From: Mycolicibacterium sp. P1-18 | Lineage (GTDB): Bacteria; Actinomycetota; Actinomycetes; Mycobacteriales; Mycobacteriaceae | NCBI RefSeq assembly: GCF_008329535.1 | Contig: NZ_NPKR01000001.1 | Span: 248,001-312,000, forward strand | Length of the DNA stretch: 64,000 bases | Direction of reading: 5' to 3' | Shown here: positions 8,204-17,650 of the stretch, piece after piece | Layout: each line of letters begins with the position of its first letter | How positions within the stretch are numbered: position 1 is the first letter of the stretch | Position numbers and translations under genes: made by a program | Notes under the pieces: generated by a model | The model's input: the letters and a program-made list of their open reading frames with translations, nothing else | What the model was told of the DNA's origin: nothing | Databases searched by the model: none

Positions 8204-9394
8204 GTGAATCGCGTCGCCAGGATCGGTACCAGCACCGACGACGTCCGCAGACGGAACCTCTCCGGCGTGTTGACGCTCGTACACCGGCATCGGGGCATGA
8301 GCCGCGCCGAGTTGACCCGCCGCACGGGCCTGTCCCGGTCGACGGTGAAGGACCTCGTCGAGGAACTGGCCAACCATCGGCTGATCGAGGAGACCCGGCC
8401 GGCCGCCTCCGCCCAGGTCGGCCGGCCCAGCCCGGTGGTCCGGCCGCACCCCGGCACGCTGGCGATCGCCGTCAACCCCGAGGTCGACTCGCTGACCATC
8501 GGCCTCGTCACGCTCGGCGGATCCGTTCTCGAGGTGACCAAGCGGGCCACCCCGGGAGTGCTGACAGCGGAGCAGACCGTCGGCCTCGCGGCCGACATGA
8601 TCGACCGACTGCGGCGCCAACTCGATCCCGACTGCACCGTCGTGGCCGTCGGCGTAGCCGTCCCCGGCCTGGTGCACTCGGCCGGGTCCACCATCCGGCT
8701 CGCTCCGCACCTGGACTGGCACGACGCCAGAATTGGCGAGATGCTCAGCGCGGCAACCCGATTGCCAACGTTCGCCGCCAACGACGCCAACCTCGGCGCG
8801 GTCGCCGAGCACATCTTCGGACAGCACGCCAACCCCGACCACATGGTGTACGTCAACGGTGGCGCGGGCGGCATCGGTGCGGGGGTCGTCGTCGCCGGGC
8901 AACTGCTCGACGGCGCGGCGGGCTACGCCGGCGAGCTCGGCCACACCTACGTCGGTGGTACTAAGCAATGCCATTGCGGCGCAACGGGATGCCTGGAGAC
9001 CGAGGTCAGCCAGTCGCAGACCTACGAGAAGGACTCCAGCGTGCGGGCGACGACCGTCGAACGCCAGGCGCACTACCTCGGCATCGCGCTCGGCAACGTC
9101 GTCAACCTGCTCAACCCCGGCCTGGTGGTGCTCGGTGGGTTCCTGCGGGTCTTTCCCGCGGTGGCGGCCGACACCCTCGACGAGGCCATCGCCCGGCACA
9201 GCCTGCGCGCTCCGCGGGAGATGCTGCGGATCGTGCCGGCCAGCCTCGACGCGGACACCCTGATGATCGGCGCCGCCGAACTCGCGTTCGGCCCGCTACT
9301 GGCCGATCCCGCCGCGCTGTATCACCAGGGCGTCCACGGCGATCGCACCGGTGGCCGAGACGATCACCGGGTTGGCCTCGACCGCCTCGAGTGA
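8204..9394 (+). CDS. ROK-family transcriptional repressor (XylR-like)
   Basis: A 396-residue repressor. An N-terminal helix-turn-helix ([20 protein letters not shown], about residues 26-45) is followed by a ROK sugar-binding domain with [24 protein letters not shown] and the zinc motif [13 protein letters not shown] repressors of this architecture bind xylose or glucose and control xylose operons. Start: GTG six bases after GGGGAGG. Being divergent from xylA it most likely represses the xylose genes and itself. The last 33 codons overlap the 3' end of the convergent acyl-CoA synthetase gene by 99 bases, longer than a usual tail overlap. Confidence 0.9.
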   Translation: MNRVARIGTSTDDVRRRNLSGVLTLVHRHRGMSRAELTRRTGLSRSTVKDLVEELANHRLIEETRPAASAQVGRPSPVVRPHPGTLAIAVNPEVDSLTIGLVTLGGSVLEVTKRATPGVLTAEQTVGLAADMIDRLRRQLDPDCTVVAVGVAVPGLVHSAGSTIRLAPHLDWHDARIGEMLSAATRLPTFAANDANLGAVAEHIFGQHANPDHMVYVNGGAGGIGAGVVVAGQLLDGAAGYAGELGHTYVGGTKQCHCGATGCLETEVSQSQTYEKDSSVRATTVERQAHYLGIALGNVVNLLNPGLVVLGGFLRVFPAVAADTLDEAIARHSLRAPREMLRIVPASLDADTLMIGAAELAFGPLLADPAALYHQGVHGDRTGGRDDHRVGLDRLE

Positions 9395-11314
9395 GTCGCC
9401 GAGTTCGGTTGCCAACAGCGAGAATCCGACGATCACATCGGCGAGGGCACCGACGTCGCACGCGGGTGCACCGCGCCAGCCGGCCAGCAGGGGCCGCATG
9501 CGCAGTGCGTTCACCATGCGGAGGGCGCCGCCGTAGGACACCGGCGGGCACGCCAGTACCCGGTCGGCGAGCAACTCCACCAGGGTCCCGCCGGCGGCGA
9601 CCACCACCAGCGGACCGAACGTGCCGTCGCGGACGACGCCCACCGACACCTCGACACCCCTGGCAACCATCGGTTGCACCGTCACCGACGGTTCCAGGCG
9701 GTGGGCCAGGTCCGCGTACGCCGCGCGCACCGCGGCGGCGTCGGCCAGGTCGAGTGCCACCCCGCCCACGTCGCTCTTGTGCTCGGCGGCAACGGTCTTC
9801 AGCACGACGGGATAGCCGGCCGCGTCGGCGGCAGCCACGGCCCGGCTCTCGTCGCGCGCGACGACCGGGCGGGCGATCGGTATCCCGTAGTCGGCGAGTA
9901 GTTCGAACGCCAGCGCGGGGTTCCAGTCGGCCAGCCAGGCCAGCCAGCGTCGTCGACGGTCGGGGTCGAACGTGCCCTGGTACCGTTCGATCTCCAGCGG
10001 CCAACGGGCCAGGTGCCCGAGCGCCACCAGGCCGCTGCGGAACCCCTCGAGTACGGGAACGCCGTGCGCTCGCAGGCGCGCCGCCGCGTCGCGGTCCACC
10101 GCGGCGGGTACCGACGTCAACACGGCCAGCGGCGCATTGGTCTCCGCGGCGACGTCGAGCACCGCGTCCGGATAGGCGGTGTCGCCGTCGAATTCGGGGA
10201 CCAGGTCGACCGCCAGGGCGGTGACGGCGACGGCGGGATCCTGGGTCATCACGTGGAGGCAGGCGCGGAACAGCGCCCGGGTGTCCGCTCCGGTACCCCA
10301 GACGTCCAGCGGGTTGGTGGCCACCAGACCGTAGTCCAGCAGGTCCTCGATGGCCGACAGCGACCACGTCGACGGGTCGGCGAACTCCACGCCCACCTCG
10401 TGGGCCAGGTCGGCGATCATCGCGCGTTCGGCGCCCGAGTCGTGCACGGTCGCGATGCCCTCCCCCGGCCCGGCGCGGCGCCCCGCATTGAACAGTTCGA
10501 GGGTGTCGGTGAACTCGGCCATGTCCCGCACGCGGACGGCGCCGACCGAGTCGCAGAACGCCTGCCACGCGGCGTCACCCCCGGCGAGCGCGCCGGAGTG
10601 GGCGGCGACCATCGCCTGTCCGGTGGGCGATCCGCCGACGGGCAGCACCACCACCGGAACGTCGCGATCGTGGGCGCGCCGCAACGACTCCCGCAGCCGG
10701 GGGATGTCGCGCGGAGTCTCCAGCAGAAGCGCCAGGACCCGGGTGTCGGGGTCGTCCAGCGCGAAGTCGACGTAGTCGGCGGTGGTGGTGACCAGTTCCT
10801 GTCCCGAGGAGACGGCCAGCCGGAAGCCGAACCCACGACGACATCGCAACAGCGTCGAGAAGGCCGAGCCGGAGTGGGTGACCAGGCTGACCCCACCCAC
10901 GGGCAAGGCGTCCGGTTCGAGGTATCCGAGGGCGCGAAGTCCGATCGCGTTGTTGACGAAGCCCATGCAGCCCGCGCCGCACATGGCCATCCCGGCCGCG
11001 GACACGACGGCCGCCACCTTGTCGCGAACCCCGTTGGCGGCGCCGAAGACGACGGCGGACCGGGCCCCGGCATCGGCGGCCGCCGCGACCTGCTCGACGA
11101 GCACACCGTCGGGCACGCCGAAGAGCACCAGGTCGACCGGTTCGTCGAGGTCGGCCAGCGATGGTGCACACGGCACGTCGCCGATCCGCTCGTAGCGCGG
11201 GTTGACCAGGTGCATCCGGGCGGAGCTTCGTCGCGCCTCGACGATCATGCGGGCGCCGAAGCTGTCCGGGCGCGCGCTCGCGCCGACGATCGCCACCGAC
11301 CGGGCCCCCAGCAT
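9296..11314 (-). CDS. ADP-forming acyl-CoA synthetase, fused alpha-beta
   Basis: A 672-residue protein in the acetate-CoA ligase (ADP-forming) family: an N-terminal CoA-binding Rossmann part (LGARSVAIVGASARPDSFG), a succinyl-CoA-synthetase-like middle, and a C-terminal ATP-grasp half (PVVLKTVAAEHKSDVGGVAL, about residues 510-530, ending [10 protein letters not shown]). The active-site phosphohistidine may be in VTHSGSAF, which I cannot confirm. It should interconvert acyl-CoA and free acid with ATP formation or use. The ATG chosen follows CAGGGG by 8 bases and lies 44 bases after the PYROXD2-like gene, so both probably share operator copy 2. Confidence 0.85.
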   Translation of the reverse strand: MLGARSVAIVGASARPDSFGARMIVEARRSSARMHLVNPRYERIGDVPCAPSLADLDEPVDLVLFGVPDGVLVEQVAAAADAGARSAVVFGAANGVRDKVAAVVSAAGMAMCGAGCMGFVNNAIGLRALGYLEPDALPVGGVSLVTHSGSAFSTLLRCRRGFGFRLAVSSGQELVTTTADYVDFALDDPDTRVLALLLETPRDIPRLRESLRRAHDRDVPVVVLPVGGSPTGQAMVAAHSGALAGGDAAWQAFCDSVGAVRVRDMAEFTDTLELFNAGRRAGPGEGIATVHDSGAERAMIADLAHEVGVEFADPSTWSLSAIEDLLDYGLVATNPLDVWGTGADTRALFRACLHVMTQDPAVAVTALAVDLVPEFDGDTAYPDAVLDVAAETNAPLAVLTSVPAAVDRDAAARLRAHGVPVLEGFRSGLVALGHLARWPLEIERYQGTFDPDRRRRWLAWLADWNPALAFELLADYGIPIARPVVARDESRAVAAADAAGYPVVLKTVAAEHKSDVGGVALDLADAAAVRAAYADLAHRLEPSVTVQPMVARGVEVSVGVVRDGTFGPLVVVAAGGTLVELLADRVLACPPVSYGGALRMVNALRMRPLLAGWRGAPACDVGALADVIVGFSLLATELGDSLEAVEANPVIVSATGAIAVDALVIQRGGIGQ

Positions 11315-11358
11315 GGCGGCCACCCCTGCCCGGCGCTGCTCCCCCACGGCCCGAGGAC

Positions 11359-13002
11359 CTAGGACGTGCGGCTGAGCACGGAGCGGAGCCGCCCAGTGGC
11401 CCGCTTCTTGTCCGCCAGCGCGGCCTTGGCGGCCTGCCAGCCCGGGATGCCGCAGACGCCGCCTCCCGCGTGGGTGGCGGAACTGCCGTTGTAAAGCCCG
11501 GCGATGGGCGTTCGGTAGTCGGCGAACCCGGGCGCGGGTCGCATGTGGAAGAGCTGTTCGAGCGACAGTTCGCCGTGAAAGATGTTGCCGCCGATCAATC
11601 CGTACTCCTGCTCCATCTCGTGCGGGCCGACGACGTCGCGGTGCAGGATGGAGGACTTGAAGCCCGGCGCCACCTGGTCGTAGAGATCGATCAGCCGGTC
11701 GGCGTAGGCGTCGAGTTCTTCGGTGTGCGGGGCGTCGGCCCACTCCGCGGGCACCCACTGGGTGAACAGCGACATGATGTGGGTCCCATCGGGATTGAGC
11801 GTCTTGTCCAGCGTGGTGGGAATGACGCCGTCGCTGAACGGCATGAGCGCGGGCTTGCCGGCCCGGGCGTCCTGGAACGCTGCCTCGATGAACTCCATCG
11901 TGGGCGCCATCTCCACCGAGCCGGTGTGGTGCTCGGCGATGCCCGAGCTCGGGTCGGCGGTGAAGTTGGGGAGCTCACCGAGCGCCAGGTTGATCTTGAC
12001 CACACCGCTGCGGGTCTTCCAGTGCTCGATGTCGCGGATGAAGTCGTCGGGCAGCTCGTGGCGCGGGATCTGGTCCAGGAACGCGGTCCGGGGGTGCAGC
12101 GTGGTGACGACCAACGGCGCGGTGATCTCCTCCCCGTTCGCCAGCACGACGCCCTCGACCTTGCCGCCGCGCACGTTGAGCGTCGAAACCCTGGCGTTGG
12201 TGCGGATCTCGGCTCCGAAGGCCCGCGCCGAGCGCGCGATGGCCTGCGACACCCCACCCATGCCACCCTCGGGGAAACCCCAGCTGCCGAGTTGCCCATC
12301 GCCGACGTCACCGATCGAGTGATGGGCCATCACGTACGCGGTGCCGGGCTCGTACGGACCGGCCCAGGTGCCGATCACGCCGTTGACGGCCAGCGCCCCC
12401 TTGATCTGGGGGGACTCGAACCAGTCGTCGAGCAGGTCGGCGATGCTCATGGTCAGCAGACGGGTGACGTCCGCGGTCATCCGGGTGGTGATGCCCTTCT
12501 GACTCCACGCCAGCTTGGCGAGGTCGAACAGGTCGGACGGCTTGTGGGAACCAATGTTTGGCGGCACTTGCGTCAGCAGCGGACCCATCACCTCGGCGAT
12601 GCCCTCGAGCCACGCGTTCCACTTCGGCCAGGCATCGGCATCCCGCTTGGAGAACTTGGCGATCTGCTCGTGCGTTCGCGCCGGATCGTCTTCGAAGATG
12701 GTCAGCGAACCGCCTTCGGGGAACGCCTGGTAGTAGGGCCCCATCGGATGGACCTTGTAGCCGTAACGTTCCAGGTCGAGATCGCGGACGATGGTAGGTG
12801 GCATCAAGCTGACCACGTAGGACAACCGGGTCACCCGCAGGTGCGGGGCGTCCTTCCACGGCGCCTCCGTGGTCGCCGCCCCGCCAAGACTCCCCCGCGA
12901 CTCGAGCACCAGGGTCTTGGCGCCGGATCGGGCCAGATAGGCGGCCGAGACGAGCCCGTTGTGCCCTCCGCCGACGATGACGGCGTCGTAAGCATTGGCC
13001 AT
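11359..13002 (-). CDS. FAD-dependent oxidoreductase, PYROXD2/CrtI-like
   Basis: A 547-residue flavoprotein with the N-terminal FAD motif DAVIVGGGHNGLVSAAYLARSG and the second motif LESRGSLGGAATTE, characteristic of the PYROXD2/phytoene-desaturase-like group. The C-terminal GLYNGSSATHAGGGVCGIPG segment closes the FAD site. No carotenoid genes are nearby, so a carotenoid role is unlikely; the neighbours suggest oxidation of an amine-derived intermediate (inference). The ATG has AAGG 6 bases ahead. It is divergent from the TetR gene, and the region between carries operator copy 2 with TAGATT as its -10 box. Confidence 0.85.
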   Translation of the reverse strand: MANAYDAVIVGGGHNGLVSAAYLARSGAKTLVLESRGSLGGAATTEAPWKDAPHLRVTRLSYVVSLMPPTIVRDLDLERYGYKVHPMGPYYQAFPEGGSLTIFEDDPARTHEQIAKFSKRDADAWPKWNAWLEGIAEVMGPLLTQVPPNIGSHKPSDLFDLAKLAWSQKGITTRMTADVTRLLTMSIADLLDDWFESPQIKGALAVNGVIGTWAGPYEPGTAYVMAHHSIGDVGDGQLGSWGFPEGGMGGVSQAIARSARAFGAEIRTNARVSTLNVRGGKVEGVVLANGEEITAPLVVTTLHPRTAFLDQIPRHELPDDFIRDIEHWKTRSGVVKINLALGELPNFTADPSSGIAEHHTGSVEMAPTMEFIEAAFQDARAGKPALMPFSDGVIPTTLDKTLNPDGTHIMSLFTQWVPAEWADAPHTEELDAYADRLIDLYDQVAPGFKSSILHRDVVGPHEMEQEYGLIGGNIFHGELSLEQLFHMRPAPGFADYRTPIAGLYNGSSATHAGGGVCGIPGWQAAKAALADKKRATGRLRSVLSRTS

Positions 13003-13038
13003 GAGCGACCTTCTTCCGTGTGGTGCGGCGACTGGCCT

Positions 13039-13054
13039 GACTGACTGTTCAATC
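13039..13054. promoter_or_regulatory. TetR-type operator, copy 2 (autoregulatory position)
   Basis: GACTGA-CTGT-TCAATC, one arm perfect and one with a single change from copies 1 and 3. On the minus strand the -10 box TAGATT (13056-13051) has the same position relative to the dyad as TAGACT in copies 1 and 3. It lies between the PYROXD2-like gene and the TetR gene, where a repressor controlling itself and its neighbour would bind. A plus-strand -10 candidate, TAGGCT, is at 13066-13071. Confidence 0.65.
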
Positions 13055-13117
13055 TAATCGAGTGTTAGGCTTGCAGACAAGAGGCAGTGCCGCCACGTGA
13101 GGGGAATCGAGAACGAC

Positions 13118-13759
13118 ATGGCCGAACCCGCGGCTGCGACGGAGAACAACGAGGGACGTCGGGTCGAGATGTTGGACGCCGCAGCAAGCTTGATCTGTGA
13201 GCGCGGCTTCGGTGACACCCGCATTGCCGACGTGGCCAAGCGAGCCGGCGCCAGCTCCGCGCTCGTCATCTACTACTTCGGCACCCGCGACCGGCTGTTG
13301 GTCGACGCCCTGCGCCACTCCGAGGAGTCGTTCTACGAAGCGGCGGAGAAGATGCTCGCCGAGGTCACCTCGATGCGTGAGCGGTTGTCGCTGCTCATCA
13401 AGTGGACGGTGATCCCGCAGGCCGACAACGAGATACCCGGCGCCTGGGGCCTGTGGTTCGACCTGTGGGCGCAGGCCTTCCGCCACGACGAGGTCAAGGC
13501 GGGTCGGGTCGAGCTCGACGCTCGCTGGCGCCGGATGATCGTCGACGCCGTCAAGTCCGGCGAAGCCAACGTCGACGCCCGGATGTTCGCGCTCGAATTC
13601 GGCGCGCTGCTCGACGGCTTGTCGATTCAGGTCGCGCTCGAGGATCCCGAGGTCGACTCCGACGTCGCCTACGCCATCGCGATGCGGTTCTGCGAGCGCG
13701 AACTCGACTTGCCCCCCGAGAAGAAGAGCCAGAAGAAGCTCAGGCCGAAGAGGGGCTGA
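13118..13759 (+). CDS. TetR-family transcriptional regulator of the amine regulon
   Basis: A 213-residue TetR regulator. The helix-turn-helix is at about residues 15-60 (LDAAASLICERGF..., IADVAKRAGASSALVIYYFGTRDRLL), and the C-terminal domain resembles BetI/TetR_C ligand pockets. The tail is rich in Lys/Arg (EKKSQKKLRPKRG). I use ATG 13118; an in-frame GTG at 13097 is the alternative, and neither has a strong ribosome site. It is the only dedicated regulator inside the cluster, and the same dyad occurs in its own promoter and at three other promoters, so it is the likely repressor of the set. Its 3' end overlaps the ABC ATPase gene by 20 bases. Confidence 0.88.
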   Translation: MAEPAAATENNEGRRVEMLDAAASLICERGFGDTRIADVAKRAGASSALVIYYFGTRDRLLVDALRHSEESFYEAAEKMLAEVTSMRERLSLLIKWTVIPQADNEIPGAWGLWFDLWAQAFRHDEVKAGRVELDARWRRMIVDAVKSGEANVDARMFALEFGALLDGLSIQVALEDPEVDSDVAYAIAMRFCERELDLPPEKKSQKKLRPKRG

Positions 13760-14906
13760 GCTCCTCGTCTGCGGCCGTCACCACGGGATCGGTCGTCACC
13801 GACGCCGCGCTGCGGCGCAACACCCGAACCGCGTCATGGGCGCAGACACAGGTGACCGAGGATCCGAGGGAGTGCGTCACCGACGCCGGGCCGGCGTTGT
13901 TCGGCACCTCGACCACCAATGCCGTTGCGGCGCCGACGTCCACGTGGACCTGCGTCTGGGCGCCGAGGTAGACGATCTGGGCGACCGTACCGCTGATGGC
14001 GTTGAGACCCGCCCGCACGGGTTCGTCGGGTCCCTGCAGTGCGATGCGCTCGGGCCGAATCACGATCGCCGCGGCACCCCTGGGCGTCGACCGGTCGACC
14101 ACGGCGCCGAGCCGGGTGTCGATCGCCAGACACACCGCGGAGGTGTCGGAGACGTCGACCACGTCGGCGTCGAAGATGTTTGCGGCGCCGAGGAAGCCGG
14201 CGACGAACGTCGTCGCCGGCGCGGAGTAGATTTCCTGCGGCGGTCCGACCTGCTCGACCCTGCCGTCCGCGAGTACCGCGATCTGGTCGCTCATGGTGAG
14301 AGCTTCTTCTTGATCATGGGTGACGTAGACGAACGTGATGCCCACTTCCCGCTGCACCGAACGCAATTCGAGTTGCAACTGTCTGCGCAGCTTGGCGTCC
14401 AAGGCGCCGAGGGGCTCGTCGAGCAACAGCACCCGTGGCCGCAGCACCAGCGCTCGCGCGAGCGCCACCCGCTGCTGCTGACCACCCGACAGCTGAGCGG
14501 GCCGCCGCTTGGCGAACCTGCCCATCTGCACCAGTTCGAGGGCCTCGTCGACGCGGCGCCTCGTGTCCTCCCGCGAGGTCTTCACGTACTTGAGCCCGAA
14601 GGAGACGTTGTCGGCGACCGACATGAAGGGGAACAGGGCGTAGGTCTGGAACACGGTGTTGACCGGTCGGCGGTGTGGCGGATCGCCCGCCACGTCACGG
14701 CCGTCGAGCTCGATGCGTCCCGAGTCGGGCTTCTCGAATCCGGCGATCATGCGCAACGTCGTGGTCTTGCCACAACCCGAGGCCCCGAGGAGCGAATAGA
14801 ACTGTCCCGCCGGGATGTCGAGGTCGATCCCGGTGACCGCGGGAACGCCGTCGAACGACTTCGCCAGCTGGTGAAGCCCGATGTGACCGCCCGCAGCGGC
14901 GCTCAC
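13740..14906 (-). CDS. ABC importer ATPase, spermidine/putrescine or quaternary-amine type (PotA-like)
   Basis: A 388-residue ATPase with Walker A GASGCGKTTT, signature LSGGQQQR, Walker B VLLLDEPLGALD and switch THDQEEALTMSD, followed by a C-terminal TOBE-type regulatory domain (AIVIRPERIAL...). This is the PotA/FbpC-type layout. It should energise the importer whose binding protein and two permeases are encoded on the opposite strand from 16386 onward. It starts 13 bases after the aminotransferase gene and is cotranscribed with it, an unusual split of one transporter over two divergent transcripts joined by operator copy 3. Confidence 0.92.
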   Translation of the reverse strand: MSAAAGGHIGLHQLAKSFDGVPAVTGIDLDIPAGQFYSLLGASGCGKTTTLRMIAGFEKPDSGRIELDGRDVAGDPPHRRPVNTVFQTYALFPFMSVADNVSFGLKYVKTSREDTRRRVDEALELVQMGRFAKRRPAQLSGGQQQRVALARALVLRPRVLLLDEPLGALDAKLRRQLQLELRSVQREVGITFVYVTHDQEEALTMSDQIAVLADGRVEQVGPPQEIYSAPATTFVAGFLGAANIFDADVVDVSDTSAVCLAIDTRLGAVVDRSTPRGAAAIVIRPERIALQGPDEPVRAGLNAISGTVAQIVYLGAQTQVHVDVGAATALVVEVPNNAGPASVTHSLGSSVTCVCAHDAVRVLRRSAASVTTDPVVTAADEELSPSSA

Positions 14907-14919
14907 CGCGTACGCCCGC

Positions 14920-16296
14920 TCAGGGCGCTACCGCCGCAGCGAGCCGGGCGAAGTTCGCCGTGAACCGGTCGACGTCGGATTCGTCGTGCTGAACGGACAG
15001 CAGCCATTGCTCCACCTTCCCCCATGGTGGCAGGAACACGCCGCCATTGTGCTGAATGAGCCAGTGCAGATGGCCGAGGCGCGCGTCGACCCGCAGGAAG
15101 TCGCGGAACTCCCGGACGGGATCGCGGCGGAAGGTCACGCACCCCTTGGCGCCGACCGAGACGACGTGCCAGTCGAATCCGTGCTCGGCGATGACCGCCT
15201 CCAAGGTCCCGCGAAGGCGCGCACCCAGCGCGTCGAGGTGGCGGTAGTTCTCGTCGGTGAGCACCTCCGACAGCGTGGCGCGGGTCGCCGCCATCGCCAG
15301 TGGGTTGCCGTTGAAGGTGCCGACCTGCTCGTAGCGGCCGTCGGCGATGGCCGACATCACCTCCGTCGTGCCGCCGATCGCCGCCACCGAGACGCCACCG
15401 CCCAGCGCCTTGGCCAGGCAGACCATGTCGGGCACCACGCCGGAGAGCGCGGTCACGCCGCCCGGGCCGGTGGTGAACCCGGTCTTCACCTCGTCGAAGA
15501 CGAGCAGGGCCCCGGCCTCGTGGACGACGTCCCGAATCGCCGCGAGATAACCGTCGTCCGGGGTGATGATGCCGGCGTTCATCATGACGGGCTCGAGGAT
15601 CATCGCCGCCACCCGATCCCGGTGTTCGGACAGTGCCCGCGCCACCGCCTCGGCGTCGTTGAACGGCACGACGATCACCAGATCGCGGATGGCTGCCGGA
15701 ATGCCGGAATTGCCAGGCACGCCGGTGGGATGGTCGCGCGGCCCGATCTCGTCGGCCTCTGGCAGCACCGACACCTGAACCGAATCGTGGTGACCGTGGT
15801 AGCAGCCCTCCACCTTGATGATCAGGTCGCGACCGGTGAGCGCGCGGGCCAGATGGATCGCGTCCATCGTGGCCTCGGTGCCCGAGTTGGCGAATCGCCA
15901 CAGCGGCAGGTCGAATCGGCTGGCCAGCTCCCCCGCGATCCAGATTGCGTCCTCGGTGGGTTGGGCGAAGTGCGTGCCGCGGCGCACGCGGTCGCTCACC
16001 GCGGCGACGATCGCCGGATGGGCATGTCCCGCAATGGATGCGCCGTAGCCACCGTGCATGTCGACGTACTGGTTGCCGTCGACGTCGTACACCTTGGAGC
16101 CTTCACCATGGCTCATCCAGACGGCCTGCGGCTCGGCGATCTGCCAGTTGGAGGTGGCGCCGCCGGCCAGGTGCTCACGCGCCCGCACGATCATGGCCGA
16201 ACTCCGCGGCTGGCGCCGGAGGAATGCCCGTTCCTCGGCGGCGATGAGATCGTCGACCGCGTCCGACACTTGGCTCTGCAGCACCGTCGAGGACAC
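14920..16296 (-). CDS. Class III PLP aminotransferase (glutamate-1-semialdehyde-aminomutase-like)
   Basis: A 458-residue PLP enzyme of aminotransferase class III. Visible features are GYGASIAGHAHPAI, the phosphate-site text FANSGTEATMDAIHLARA, cofactor Asp in LLVFDEVKTGF and the PLP Lys in CLAKALGGG. It resembles glutamate-1-semialdehyde 2,1-aminomutase, but the transport context points to transamination of an imported amine or omega-amino acid. The GTG follows GGAGG with 7 bases spacing; the long region upstream holds operator copy 3. It heads the minus-strand transcript with the PotA-like ATPase. Confidence 0.9.
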   Translation of the reverse strand: MSSTVLQSQVSDAVDDLIAAEERAFLRRQPRSSAMIVRAREHLAGGATSNWQIAEPQAVWMSHGEGSKVYDVDGNQYVDMHGGYGASIAGHAHPAIVAAVSDRVRRGTHFAQPTEDAIWIAGELASRFDLPLWRFANSGTEATMDAIHLARALTGRDLIIKVEGCYHGHHDSVQVSVLPEADEIGPRDHPTGVPGNSGIPAAIRDLVIVVPFNDAEAVARALSEHRDRVAAMILEPVMMNAGIITPDDGYLAAIRDVVHEAGALLVFDEVKTGFTTGPGGVTALSGVVPDMVCLAKALGGGVSVAAIGGTTEVMSAIADGRYEQVGTFNGNPLAMAATRATLSEVLTDENYRHLDALGARLRGTLEAVIAEHGFDWHVVSVGAKGCVTFRRDPVREFRDFLRVDARLGHLHWLIQHNGGVFLPPWGKVEQWLLSVQHDESDVDRFTANFARLAAAVAP

Positions 16297-16320
16297 GGCG
16301 CACCTCCACTTCCAGCGGTT

Positions 16321-16336
16321 GACTGAGCATTCAGTC
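16321..16336. promoter_or_regulatory. TetR-type operator, copy 3
   Basis: Perfect arms GACTGA and TCAGTC around GCAT, in the context TTGACTGAGCATTCAGTCTA, which differs from copy 1 by one base. On the minus strand TAGACT (16338-16333) is the -10 box of the aminotransferase transcript, giving a start near 16326 and a 30-base leader with a good ribosome site. The binding-protein gene runs in the other direction from 16386, so one operator sits between both halves of the transporter. Confidence 0.72.
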
Positions 16337-16385
16337 TATGCGAGAGTCCTATCACCGACAAGACGCGAACCTGCGGGAGGCCCGG

Positions 16386-17645
16386 ATGCCAGCCCAACAG
16401 CCAATGCCCCGCCAGTTCGGCTCGAATCGTCGCCAATTCCTCCAGCGCGCTGCGCTTCTCGCCGTCACGGCACCCACCCTGGGCGCCTTTCTGGCGGCGT
16501 GCGCCAAGGAGCAGGCGGGAACGCAGGGCGCCGGGCCCACCCTGACGATCGCCAAGCCGGACAGCCCCGTCAAGTGGGACGTCCCGGCTGACAACCAGCC
16601 CATCGCGGACGGGCTGGCGCCGGAGAAGGGCGCCACCCTCAAGATCTACAACTACGCCGACTACCTCAGCCCCCAGGCCATCAAGGCCTTCGAGGATCAG
16701 TACGGCTGCAAGATCGAGGTCTCCACCTTCAACGACGGTGACGAGGCCATCACCAAGCTGCGCAGCGGCGTCGACTTCGACATCTACAACGCCAACTACA
16801 CCGAGATGGGCCGATTGGTCACCGGCGGGCTGCTGCGCCCGCTGAACCACACCTATCTGTCGAACATCTCCAACGTCTGGCCGAGCTTCACCAATCCCTG
16901 GTATGACCAGGGCTGGCAGTACACCGTGCCGTACACGATCTACACCACCGGAATGGGTTGGCGCAGTGATCAAGTGCCCGCGAACATCGGCGGGCTGAAG
17001 AACCCGTACGAATCACTGTGGGACCCCGCCTACAAGGACAAGACGGCGATCATCGACGACTGGCACACCGCCATGGCGATGGTGCTGCTGAAGCAGGGCG
17101 TCACCGACGTCAACACCTCGTCGGCCGATGATCTCAAGATGGTGGGCGACCAACTCAGTGCGCTGGTCAAGGCGACGTCGCCCAAGGTCACGATCACCAT
17201 GTACAGCGACATGCCGTCCGGTCAGATCGGCCTGTGTCAGATGTGGTCCGGTGACGCCATCAACGCGCAGTCCTATCTGCCGGAGGGGGTCGGGACGGAC
17301 GTTCTGCAGTACTGGTTCCCCCAGGACGGCAAGGGCCTCGTCGACAACGACATGCTCGTCACCCTCAAGGGTGGCAAGAACCCGGTGCTGGCGCATCTGT
17401 TCCTGAACCACATGCTGGATCCCGCCGTCGCGAAGGAGAACTTCTCCGCGATCGGCTACCAGCCGCCGCAGAACACCTTGACCGCCGATTCCCTGATCGC
17501 CGAGGAATTCATTCCCGAGAACCTGCGGTCGGCCATCGTCAAACCCGAGTACTTCGACACCGGATACCGACTGCTCGAACTGGACGCGGACAACGACGCG
17601 GCGTGGCACAACGTCTGGAACGCGTTCAACGCCGGCGGATCCTAG
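16386..17645 (+). CDS. Polyamine/quaternary-amine type solute-binding lipoprotein (PotD-like)
   Basis: A 419-residue binding protein. It starts with a twin-arginine-like motif NRRQFLQR, a hydrophobic stretch and lipobox LAAC (about residue 39), so it is probably exported folded and lipid-anchored. The mature part shows ATLKIYNYADYLSPQAIKAF and FDIYNANYTEMGRL, typical of the PotD/PotF group. I chose the ATG with GGGAGG 5 bases ahead; the upstream ATG at 16338 begins at the edge of the operator and would add 16 non-signal residues. It is the first gene of a plus-strand run with both permeases. Confidence 0.9.
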   Translation: MPAQQPMPRQFGSNRRQFLQRAALLAVTAPTLGAFLAACAKEQAGTQGAGPTLTIAKPDSPVKWDVPADNQPIADGLAPEKGATLKIYNYADYLSPQAIKAFEDQYGCKIEVSTFNDGDEAITKLRSGVDFDIYNANYTEMGRLVTGGLLRPLNHTYLSNISNVWPSFTNPWYDQGWQYTVPYTIYTTGMGWRSDQVPANIGGLKNPYESLWDPAYKDKTAIIDDWHTAMAMVLLKQGVTDVNTSSADDLKMVGDQLSALVKATSPKVTITMYSDMPSGQIGLCQMWSGDAINAQSYLPEGVGTDVLQYWFPQDGKGLVDNDMLVTLKGGKNPVLAHLFLNHMLDPAVAKENFSAIGYQPPQNTLTADSLIAEEFIPENLRSAIVKPEYFDTGYRLLELDADNDAAWHNVWNAFNAGGS

Positions 17646-17650
17646 TACCG

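Noticed and set aside
6923..9199. A 758-codon minus-strand frame that extends xylA upstream
   Set aside because: The upstream half is antisense to the ROK repressor. Xylose isomerase has its normal length and a strong ribosome site at 8110.
11359..13002. Carotenoid biosynthesis (phytoene desaturase)
   Set aside because: The protein fits the PYROXD2-like subgroup, and no crtB, crtE or other carotenoid genes are nearby.
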